Assembly (NCBI RefSeq): GCF_014698965.1
Contig: NZ_JACXAE010000040.1
Span: 62,001 to 126,000, forward strand
DNA length: 64,000 nucleotides
Reading direction: 5' to 3'
DNA from: Iningainema tapete BLCC-T55
GTDB lineage: Bacteria; Cyanobacteriota; Cyanobacteriia; Cyanobacteriales; Nostocaceae
In this document: in pieces, positions 16,926-24,391 of the stretch
How the letters are laid out: each line of letters begins with the position of its first letter
Numbering within the stretch: position 1 is the stretch's first letter
Program-made: the position numbers and the translations under genes
The notes under the pieces: model-generated
What the model saw: only the letters and a program-made list of their open reading frames with translations
What the model was told of the DNA's origin: nothing
Databases searched by the model: none

Positions 16926-17322
16926 TGGTTATACAACTGTGTTGAAAGTCAGAACGTGAGAGAAATGTTGCTGACATTTAACGCTGATAGCGCGGTAGCG
17001 CGGTGCTTGTGTAAGGTGCTTGGTTCACTACAAGAGGTATTGATGCGGTTGAAAGAAGCTTTATATATCGTCAATATTCTTTAGGGAAGATATTGTCTAT
17101 CTTCGGGCGGTAGAGGTCATTTCAAAAGTTTTATGTCAACATAAATTAATAGGCTATGCAACTTTATTTATGAATAAACACTCATATTTTCGTTTTATAA
17201 CAATGTGAATTTTTAGTGAAGCTTAAGTTCAAGATGCATGGTTTATTCAATTAGCAGAATTGCTTCAGCTTGGATAAATCAGAGCGAAGATAATCAGGTT
17301 TTTGTCTTTTGGAGGTGATGCC
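16926..17322. other. Spacer upstream of SLOG/NADAR gene
   Basis: No convincing gene. A 39-codon ATG frame at 16965 (MLLTFNADSAVARCLCKVLG) has no clear Shine-Dalgarno sequence. A repeated GCGCGGTAGCGCGGTGC stretch lies near 16990-17008. The promoter of the coupled pair downstream should be here. GGAGGTGAT at 17311-17319 is the ribosome-binding site that fixes the start at 17323. Confidence 0.4.
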
Positions 17323-19002
17323 ATGTCGCCGCAATGTGAAAAGGCTAATATGTCTGCTTTGATTACAACCAAGCAGGGCAATCGAGTCGTTAATCGAGCG
17401 ACTAACCGAATTTATGGTTTTGTGGGGCGTGATGAGGCTCTTGATGCAGAAAAGATTTACACGGGCAGAGATTTTCCGCGTCTGGGTCTTCTGGGTAGTC
17501 CTTTGGGGAATTATGAATATCGAGTGAAAAACCACTCACCAGCTGAACATAATCGTGCAGTAGCTGCTTTCCGTCCGTGGTTTGAGCGAGAGATGTCCAA
17601 GGGTAGGCAAGGAAAAGCTTCGGAGGTTTATCAAGAAGTAGATCGAATTGCTGATAAATTATTGCAAGGACAAAAGGTGATTTTGACCTGTTTCTGCGCT
17701 CAAGGGCTTCCTTGTCACACCCGCGATGTGGTTCAAGGAGCAATAATTGACAGGGCGTTGGAGAAGCAGCGAGAACAGCAGTTTGAGAGTGAACGCACAG
17801 GTGCAACGAAATCGTCTTCAAAAAACTCTGCTGCGCTTGTTGATGCGGTCAGTGAGCCAACTCAGCCAACGATAGAAGAGGGTATTGCCGCTCTGACTCG
17901 GAGCAGTATCGGGAAGTGCCTAGCTTTACCTATCAATATTTATACTCGTAGCCCAGATTGGTTAGGAGCTTCGCTTACCAATCCCACAACCATAGCTGAG
18001 TATTGGGCTGCAAAGGGGCAAAGTGGGATTCGCGATCGCTTCCCCGTTTTCTTCAAAGGACAGTTTTGGAAAGACGCAGAGGAAGCTTACCAGCATTTTA
18101 AGGAGGATGTTCCAGCAGGACCGGAACGTTCTAAATTGATGACGGACATCCTCAAAGCCAAGTTGGAACAATACCCTGAACTTGTCAAAGCCATCGACAA
18201 ACGTGGGGGTCGTCGTTGGTTGGAGACTTGCGAACACAAGGTTAATGGTGGGTTTTGGGAAGGGAAAGGATTAAAAAGTCCATTCATCAAATGTTTGGCA
18301 GCTGCTTATGAGCGAGTAAGCGATCGCTTAAACGAGAAGGCTGCAAGTCGTACTATGACTGTTGCATTTTCGGGCAGCCGTTCAAAATATTTTACCAATC
18401 CTATTTGGAAGCGGCGGGCGAAGCGTAGTCTGGATGAAATGGTAAAAACTACCTTTGAAACCGCAGAGCGCCTTGGCTATGATCGTGTTTGCTACATTTC
18501 GGGCTGCGCCTTGGGAGTTGATTTTTGGGGTGCTATCTCAGCATTGAAGGCACGGAAACAGCAGCGCCAGGGGCAGCTTCCATCTAAGCCTAAAATTGAA
18601 GTGCTGGCTGCTATCCCCTGTATTGGGCAAGAAGGCACATGGAAGCAAGCCGATCAGCGCCGATACTTTAAGCTTTTAAACCTTGTTGATGACTTGCATC
18701 TGGTCAGCCGTGACCATTATAAAAATCCCGGTCAGTTGTTTGAGCGAAACAGTTGGATGGTAGAGCGTTTGTCTGGTAGAGACGATATTTTGGCAGTGGT
18801 TCAGGTTGGTGAGTCTTCAGGAACTCAAGACACTATTGAGAAAGCGCGATCTCAGGGCAAGGCTGTGCTGCGATATTCTCCAGAGACAAATAAATATTCT
18901 TATGAAGATGGTGGAGATGTTCAAGTGAAAAAGTTGGAGCGGTTTAATTCAGTTCCAGAACGGAAAAGAAGTATAAACCAACGTTCTCAGATTGAATTAT
19001 GA
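17323..19002 (+). CDS. DUF4326-NADAR-SLOG fusion protein
   Basis: 559 residues from ATG 17323, with strong GGAGG 8 bases upstream. There are three parts. (1) Residues 1-150: a DUF4326-like domain with Cys/His cluster ILTCFCAQGLPCHTRD. (2) About 203-333: a NADAR/YbiA-like domain, with FFKGQFWKDAEEAYQHFK matching the W-x-S-E-x-Y-x-Q-x-K pattern, then ILKAKLEQYPEL, and a FWEGKGLKSPFIKCLAAAYE end. (3) About 344-525: a SLOG Rossmann domain of the DUF1273/YpsA type, with TVAFSGSRS, SGCALGVDFWGA and DDILAVVQVGESSGTQDT. NADAR acts on ADP-ribose derivatives, and SLOG proteins bind or cleave nucleotides, so this looks like a nucleotide-signal sensor or processor. Its stop overlaps the start of the membrane nuclease gene (ATGA). 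Confidence 0.75.
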   Translation: MSPQCEKANMSALITTKQGNRVVNRATNRIYGFVGRDEALDAEKIYTGRDFPRLGLLGSPLGNYEYRVKNHSPAEHNRAVAAFRPWFEREMSKGRQGKASEVYQEVDRIADKLLQGQKVILTCFCAQGLPCHTRDVVQGAIIDRALEKQREQQFESERTGATKSSSKNSAALVDAVSEPTQPTIEEGIAALTRSSIGKCLALPINIYTRSPDWLGASLTNPTTIAEYWAAKGQSGIRDRFPVFFKGQFWKDAEEAYQHFKEDVPAGPERSKLMTDILKAKLEQYPELVKAIDKRGGRRWLETCEHKVNGGFWEGKGLKSPFIKCLAAAYERVSDRLNEKAASRTMTVAFSGSRSKYFTNPIWKRRAKRSLDEMVKTTFETAERLGYDRVCYISGCALGVDFWGAISALKARKQQRQGQLPSKPKIEVLAAIPCIGQEGTWKQADQRRYFKLLNLVDDLHLVSRDHYKNPGQLFERNSWMVERLSGRDDILAVVQVGESSGTQDTIEKARSQGKAVLRYSPETNKYSYEDGGDVQVKKLERFNSVPERKRSINQRSQIEL

Positions 19003-20012
19003 GTAAAGGTTTTTATCCTGTGGTTATTTATCCGACTTTGGTTAGCAGGTTTTGTGCAGAAAATCCCTTACCAATTCAAAATGTTGGTGCTACACCAGAG
19101 CTTATTCTTCCTGTACCGCCGCGATCGCCTCAGTTTTATGAAGGAGCTTATACTTGGGTGCTACGGGGGTGGTTGATTAGCGTGGCGGCTTTAGTGCTGA
19201 CTCAGTGGTTATTCGGGCTTTCATTAGTTGCGTTTTCTCTAGCTTTAGGTTCCTCTGCGATTAGTGGGGTAGCGCTTTGGTATTACTTGCGTCTGTGCGA
19301 CACCCAAGCAGAAACACGGTATAAACAACGGTTGGCTGAGTATCAGCAGCAATTATCGGAGTATGAAAATCGTTACAACCGTCGTTTGAAGTTAATGGCG
19401 ACGGGTACTCAAAAGAATTCTTTACTGTTGCAAACCCGTCAGAAGAAGTTGAAAGCTTTGCTCAATGGTCGTATTCAATTGCCCTGTAATTCGAGTAATG
19501 CCCAGCAAGGGGTAAGTGAAGAGCAGTTTTTTCGCTATTTACTTCGTTATTTTCCAACTGTTTGTCAGGGGATGGAATTTGAAATTCCTAACTCGTCTTT
19601 TCGTTACTCGGCTGATTTTATCCTTTATCACCAGCAATCTGGTTTAGGTGTAGACATTGAAGTTGACGAACCATATGAAGGGCGTACTGGAGAACCACAT
19701 CATTGCGTAGACCAAGGTAAGGATAGCCGTCGCAACCAATTTTTTATTGATAATAACTGGATTGTCATTCGGTTTTCTGAAAAGCAGGTTGTGCAACATC
19801 CGGATTCTTGTTGTAAGGTAATTGCTAGTGCGATCGCCCAAATTACTGGTGATTACAGTTGTTTAGCTTCTCTTCAAGATGTTCCGGCTTTGCTTCTTGA
19901 TAAACAGTGGACAATAAAACAGGCAAAACGAATGGCTAAAACTGATTATAGGCAGTCTTACTTATCGGGTGTTTCATTTCCAAAACGTAGTTATTCAGCA
20001 AAGATAAAGTAG
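18999..20012 (+). CDS. Membrane-anchored PD-(D/E)XK nuclease
   Basis: 337 residues, translationally coupled to the SLOG/NADAR gene by a 4-base ATGA overlap. Two hydrophobic segments (about 53-98: GWLISVAALVLTQWLFGLSL and the following stretch) form a membrane hairpin. A Gln/Arg-rich coiled coil follows (about 103-135). The C-terminal domain has the nuclease core: E174/E175, D206 in YSADFILY, and E221-V-D223 in GVDIEVDEP, followed by RRNQFFIDNNWIVIRFSEKQ, as in Vsr/DUF559-like endonucleases. It could be the effector of a two-component module, active on DNA at the membrane once the nucleotide signal is sensed. That role is inferred from context. Confidence 0.7.
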   Translation: MSKGFYPVVIYPTLVSRFCAENPLPIQNVGATPELILPVPPRSPQFYEGAYTWVLRGWLISVAALVLTQWLFGLSLVAFSLALGSSAISGVALWYYLRLCDTQAETRYKQRLAEYQQQLSEYENRYNRRLKLMATGTQKNSLLLQTRQKKLKALLNGRIQLPCNSSNAQQGVSEEQFFRYLLRYFPTVCQGMEFEIPNSSFRYSADFILYHQQSGLGVDIEVDEPYEGRTGEPHHCVDQGKDSRRNQFFIDNNWIVIRFSEKQVVQHPDSCCKVIASAIAQITGDYSCLASLQDVPALLLDKQWTIKQAKRMAKTDYRQSYLSGVSFPKRSYSAKIK

Positions 20013-20051
20013 CAAAAGTCGCGTAATTATCGTAGAATTAGATAATGTTGA

Positions 20052-20174
20052 AAAATCAAATTAGCACTATTACAAACATTACAAATTAATAAAGAAGTGC
20101 CTCGCCAAAAGTTATTTACAGTCAATGCTCTTAAAGATATTATGCAGCAAATCGAAACAGGAGGCACATTATGA
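20052..20174 (+). pseudogene. Coding-like fragment lacking a start
   Basis: An open frame immediately after a TGA reads KIKLALLQTLQINKEVPRQK and LFTVNALKDIMQQIETGG, then stops at a TGA that overlaps the next ATG. It has no initiator except an internal GTG or ATG. It is probably the 3' remnant of a gene once coupled to the downstream one. Confidence 0.35.
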
Positions 20175-20719
20175 AAGCAATTGTTTGTGATGGTGATATC
20201 CTGAAAAGTTTAGATCCCCGTCAGGTGGCAGTTTATTTGCAATCTAAAGGATGGCATGAAAGAACCCGCGTTCCTGCTCAAGTATCTAGTTGGACTAGGG
20301 ACACTTTCTCAGAAGATAAATTAAAGATTTATTTACCCTTAGATCAGGATTTCGACGATTACCCCCGTCGAATGTACGAAGTTATGGAAATTCTGGAAAA
20401 GGCAGAAAATCGGTCACAACTGGATATTTTGAGCGAGCTAATCACGGTGGCTAGGAATATCGAAATTCAAGGACTCGTGACGCAAGTTCAACCGTCAGCC
20501 GAACTAAAAAGTGGTAACATTACGATTCAAGGCATTGTTGTGGATAAGTTGCGGAAAATCCACATCCAGCTGAGTGAACCAGAGTACAGTCTAGCACTCC
20601 TCGCTTACTCTGAGCGTTTGCCTATCATCTGCACTGGGGATTTAATTAAGGAGGGTGACTCCTTTGTGCTGAAAAACCTCCATAACTTTGGTTTATATCC
20701 AGAAGAAGCAACAAATTAA
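20171..20719 (+). CDS. Hypothetical protein
   Basis: 182 residues with AGGAGGC upstream of the ATG. The first 60 residues (MKAIVCDGDILKSLDPRQVA, then YLQSKGWHER and SSWTRD) have no motif I know. The C-terminal part is beta-rich (GNITIQGIVVDKLRKIHIQL, LPIICTGDLIKEGDSFVLKN) and resembles a small OB- or SH3-like barrel. It lies between the nuclease pair and the macro-domain relic, so it may belong to that module, but no function can be assigned. Confidence 0.65.
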   Translation: MKAIVCDGDILKSLDPRQVAVYLQSKGWHERTRVPAQVSSWTRDTFSEDKLKIYLPLDQDFDDYPRRMYEVMEILEKAENRSQLDILSELITVARNIEIQGLVTQVQPSAELKSGNITIQGIVVDKLRKIHIQLSEPEYSLALLAYSERLPIICTGDLIKEGDSFVLKNLHNFGLYPEEATN

Positions 20720-20917
20720 CCGTAGTTGGCTCTACTGTGCTAAAACAGTCTAATTGTATGCGAATGTCTGTAATGCAAAAGTTGAAAGCCTTGTTATAAA
20801 AGAGTTATAACCACCATTTGAAATTAAATTTTGTGGTTAACTCCTTCCCTCCCAGATCAAAAGTTGCCTTGAAGCTGCAACAAAGCAGTTGAGATGCTTG
20901 GGTGGGTAAAGAAAATG

Positions 20918-21673
20918 GGCGTTGCATAATAGAGGGAGGAATTGAGGTTATATACTATGCAATGTCCATACTGTGAGACTACTGAGATTAGAAAAAACGG
21001 TAAACGAAGAGGTAAACAAAATTACATTTGTACCCATTGCGGTCGTCAATTTATCGATGTCTATAATCCACCGAAAGGATACTCGGACGAAATTAAACAA
21101 GAATGTTTGAAGCTGTACGTCAACGGCATGGGATTTCGCGCAATTGAGCGTTCCACAGGAGTTCATCACACAACGATCATTTATTGGGTTAAACAAATTG
21201 GTGAACAACTACCTAATGCACCTCAAGAGAATGAAATTCCAGAAGTTGGAGAGTTAGATGAATTGGAAACTTTTGTCGGTTCAAAAAAAAACAAAATTTG
21301 GCTGTGGACAGTAGTAAACCACTTTAGCCAAGGAATTCTGGCTTGGGTGTTGGGGGATCATAGTGCAGAAACGTTTAAGCCTCTATGGGAAATTGTTTGC
21401 TGTTGGCAGTGCTATTTCTATGTTACAGATGGATGGAAAGTTTACCCTAGTTTTATTGATGCAGGTGATCACATCGTCAGTAAAACATATATGACCAGAG
21501 TAGAGGGTGAGAATACACGTTTACGTCACTATTTAGCACGCCTACATCGAAAAACATTATGCTATTCCAAGTCAGTAGATATGCTTAAATACTCAATTAG
21601 ATTGTTACTCCAATATTTAAAGTATAGAGAAATACCTGTGTTTAACTGATTCATCCCGCATTTATGCAACGCC
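20918..21673 (+). mobile_element. IS1-family insertion sequence, 756 bp, with 8-bp target duplication
   Basis: The ends carry imperfect inverted repeats beginning GGCGTTGCATAA (12/12 identical, about 21/25 overall). The flanking 8-mer AGAAAATG is at 20910-20917 and again at 21674-21681, a perfect target-site duplication. Single transposase gene inside, without the InsA/InsB frameshift of classic IS1. Ends and duplication intact, so the insertion is recent. It sits in the macro-domain gene. Confidence 0.92.
20957..21649 (+). CDS. IS1-family transposase
   Basis: 230 residues from ATG 20957 (MQCPYCETTEIRKNGKRRGK). An N-terminal zinc ribbon (CPYC...CTHCGRQF) and helix-turn-helix (GFRAIERSTGVHHTTIIYWV) precede the catalytic part, with ELDELETFVGSKKNKIWLWT (first acidic residue), the YFYVTDGWKVYP segment (second Asp) and SKTYMTRVEGENTRLRHYLA, typical of IS1 DDE enzymes. 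InsA and InsB functions are in one continuous frame, and the gene appears intact. Confidence 0.93.
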   Translation: MQCPYCETTEIRKNGKRRGKQNYICTHCGRQFIDVYNPPKGYSDEIKQECLKLYVNGMGFRAIERSTGVHHTTIIYWVKQIGEQLPNAPQENEIPEVGELDELETFVGSKKNKIWLWTVVNHFSQGILAWVLGDHSAETFKPLWEIVCCWQCYFYVTDGWKVYPSFIDAGDHIVSKTYMTRVEGENTRLRHYLARLHRKTLCYSKSVDMLKYSIRLLLQYLKYREIPVFN

Positions 21674-22193
21674 AGAAAATGATCATAGGCTAATGCCATC
21701 TGTCTTGCTGCCTCACTATATGGTACTCTACCAATTCCCGTACCTAAACCAGGACAAGCAATGCTACTAATCTTGTGCTGAGCGTGTTGGTTATGATACC
21801 GAATAGACAAAAGCATAGCCCATATGGCACTTGGGGAATGTCGGTCCCAATAATAGACATGGGAACTCGCATTGTAGGTGTATGAGCTAGAAATGGGTGC
21901 TTGAAATGACCAGTTTCTACAATCATTGATGTTCCCACTGGCTGTTCACCTAAATAATCTACAAGTATGCGTTGCTGGACTCTTTCCATCAAGTCACGAC
22001 CAAAAAAATTGATAATGGCAGCATCCATCCCACCATCCATCATGCCGAAAGAGTTGGCAGGGCTAACTAAACAGTCAAACTCTGGCAGCCACTCAAAGTA
22101 GTCATTAACTATTTCAACGTTAGGTAAATAATTGAAATGTTCACAGAAAGCTGCTGCTAATAATGAATCGGGCGCTACTAATATCAGTTTCAA

Positions 22194-22790
22194 GCTTTAT
22201 TCCTCCGCTTGAATACTTATTATATATCACCAATGGGGTGGGAGTATATCAATTTGACTGGTGATTGTATTTGGAATTTCAAGTCGGTGAGTAGCCTTGA
22301 TAAGTTGCGTCCTTTGCGGTTGAAAAAATAAAATTTATGAGTAGCTGAAAGTATTATTGGGTGAGGGGCGCGTGTATGGGGGTGGATTGCATAAGCTGGA
22401 GCCGAAGGAATTGGGTAATGCGATCGCGTCCATTACGCTACCTAAATTGTGTTTTTCCGAGGGTGACAGTTGTCACGGCTGGTAATGGTTGACCTCAATA
22501 CAAAGGGCTTGCATTTATGTGCAATCCAAAACTTTCAAAAAACGCTCAAACTTCAGTGTAAATAAAATAAAACAAATAAATAAACTTAGAGGTTCCAAGC
22601 CTCTATGTTCTGTAAGTTACTGCAATAAATGGTTGAGCAATGGGTACACGTCTTAATCTTCCTTTTACAATCAGTCTCTTACCTCTGTACAACCCGCTTA
22701 TTGCATATTGTAGCAACCAGTTATCCTCACAGCCGTAATGTTTGGAATCCTGAGACGGTGTTAATATTAATATCATCAACATAGTCAATT
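22194..22790. other. Gene-poor spacer with methyltransferase relic
   Basis: The spacer upstream of the ATPase gene holds only the methyltransferase tail listed separately. A 61-codon minus-strand frame (22603-22788, ending VPIAQPFIAVTYRT) may be a fragment but has no recognisable domain. The promoter of the ATPase gene is expected in the last 150 bp. Confidence 0.3.
22345..22485 (+). pseudogene. DNA adenine methyltransferase C-terminal remnant
   Basis: The frame after a TAG at 22342-22344 reads LKVLLGEGRVYGGGLHKLEP then KELGNAIASITLPK. RVYGGGLHKLEPKELGN matches the conserved C-terminal GGGLxKxEPKEL block of type II N6-adenine methylases that follows the target-recognition region. No start and no catalytic motif lie upstream, so only the tail survives. 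Confidence 0.5.
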
Positions 22791-24149
22791 ATGAGTATTC
22801 CTCGTAACGAGTCTATCATGACCCTAAATTTACGTAGATTTATTGAGGCTTGTCGTCCCACTAAAACCCTAGATATGGAGAGTGCTGAGGATCGAGGGTA
22901 CTACATTGATTTTACCTCCGTTCGAGGTGACAAAGTTGTTGATAAATTGAAGCGAACTATCTCTCGTCTCTACCCCGATCAACCTACCTGCCAATTGTTT
23001 ACCGGACATATCGGATGCGGTAAATCTACTGAGTTATCAAGGCTACAAAATGAGTTGAAGCAAGAAAGATTCCGTGTCGTATACTTTCAGGCTACGGACG
23101 ACTTGGATGTAGAAGATGTAGACATTACTGATATTTTGCTGGCGATCGCCCATCAGGTGAGTGAAAGTTTAGTGAAGGAAAGAGTTAATCTGCCGACACG
23201 CGGTTTAAAGGGTTTTCTAAAAGAAGCATGGGAGTTTTTGAACACACCAATAGAAATCACTGAAATAGAAGCTTCCCTACCTGACGGCATTGCTAAAATT
23301 ACGGCGACAATAAAAGATAGCCAGCAACTGCGCTCTAGGTTAAGGCAGCGCTTAGAACCAGAAACTATGAAACTTTTAAATATTATCAATGAAGAAATTT
23401 TCAAAGTCGCCACAGAACAGCTAAAGGAACACTATAAAGGACTGGTTGTCATTGTAGATAATCTGGATCGGATACAGAATAAAACAACTGCTGTATCCAG
23501 CAATCCCCTGCCAGAATATCTTTTTGTTGATCGGGGAGAGCAGTTAAGTCAAATGAATTGCCATCTGGTTTATACTCTTCCCCTGTCACTAATTTTCTCC
23601 AATCAGCGAGAAGTGTTGAAGAGTCGTCTGGGGAAAGGTGTAAGTCCGATGGTATTACCAATGATACCAGTGCAATGCCGAGACGGTGAGGAGTATACTG
23701 AAGGAATGGCTTTGCTGCGGCAGATGGTATTAGCCAGAGCTTTTCCCGATGCTACATCAAAGGAGCGCCTCAATTTGGTTACAGAGGTTTTTGACAGTAT
23801 GAAAACCTTAGACCGACTGTGCAGGGTTAGTGGCGGTCATGTGAGGAACTTGCTGGGGATGCTTTATAGTTGTCTTCAGGAAGACGATCCGCCAATTTCT
23901 CAGAGAGTACTGGAAAAAGTTATCCGCATGGAGCGGGATGCTTTGGTGTTGGCGATTGATCAAGATGAGTGGGATTTGCTGTTGCAGGTAGTGAAAGAGC
24001 AAACAGTAAAGGGAGACAAAGAATTCCAAACTCTTTTGCAAAGTCTCTTTGTTTTTGAATACCAGGATGAGCAAGGGAAATGGTTTGGTTTGAACCCGCT
24101 ATTGTTTGAAACGGAAAAATATAAGTTGTGGAAGCAACAGAAGGGCTAG
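22791..24149 (+). CDS. P-loop ATPase (STAND/NACHT-like)
   Basis: 452 residues. Walker A is GHIGCGKST (72-80) and Walker B is LVVIVDNLDR (218-227). The region between has helical segments typical of KAP/STAND-like ATPases, and the C-terminal third is a winged-helix-rich tail. ATG 22791 lies downstream of an AT-rich spacer, without a strong Shine-Dalgarno sequence. It precedes the giant hybrid kinase by 242 bp on the same strand, so it may supply a regulated ATPase or sensor for it. It could also be a stand-alone conflict ATPase. Confidence 0.75.
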   Translation: MSIPRNESIMTLNLRRFIEACRPTKTLDMESAEDRGYYIDFTSVRGDKVVDKLKRTISRLYPDQPTCQLFTGHIGCGKSTELSRLQNELKQERFRVVYFQATDDLDVEDVDITDILLAIAHQVSESLVKERVNLPTRGLKGFLKEAWEFLNTPIEITEIEASLPDGIAKITATIKDSQQLRSRLRQRLEPETMKLLNIINEEIFKVATEQLKEHYKGLVVIVDNLDRIQNKTTAVSSNPLPEYLFVDRGEQLSQMNCHLVYTLPLSLIFSNQREVLKSRLGKGVSPMVLPMIPVQCRDGEEYTEGMALLRQMVLARAFPDATSKERLNLVTEVFDSMKTLDRLCRVSGGHVRNLLGMLYSCLQEDDPPISQRVLEKVIRMERDALVLAIDQDEWDLLLQVVKEQTVKGDKEFQTLLQSLFVFEYQDEQGKWFGLNPLLFETEKYKLWKQQKG

Positions 24150-24391
24150 TTAACATCTCATTTGGAAAAAGATAGTTATGCTAAAGGGGTAAGGGTTTTC
24201 ATCAATTTGTTGTGTGATGAGATCATGTGGGTGTCTATTTTGAAGGGGTGTAAAGTGTGGGGTGTGGAGAAAAATAGTTTTCTTTCTGTTGTGTGCCTAA
24301 TGGGTTTAGATAATTACTATCAGCATTTCTGTAGGCTTATCCCATAAACTCATCCCTACAGTAATTAACCAACAACATCGTCGTTTATGCC

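Larger units (their letters stand above)
20838..22193 (-). pseudogene. Macro-domain (ADP-ribose-binding) gene, frameshifted and interrupted by IS1
   Basis: The N-terminal part (from ATG 22193) has the macro-domain core: CLVSPANSFGMMDGGMDAAI and VPMSIIGTD. Near 21811 the frame changes (PQVPYG then AMLLSIRYHNQH), and the second frame contains CPGLGTGIGRVPYSEAARQM. That frame runs into the IS1 copy, and beyond it the reading resumes (YDHFLYPPKHLNCF) to TAA at 20838-20840, once one copy of the 8-bp target duplication is removed. There are therefore two independent inactivating events. Macro domains bind or hydrolyse ADP-ribose, NAD metabolites or ADP-ribosylated targets. The nearby NADAR-SLOG gene handles related ligands. 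Confidence 0.75.

Noticed and set aside
22603-22788. Minus-strand 61-residue frame ending ITYRT-like
   Set aside because: Too short and isolated; overlaps the expected ATPase promoter. It could be a fragment, but no family is visible.
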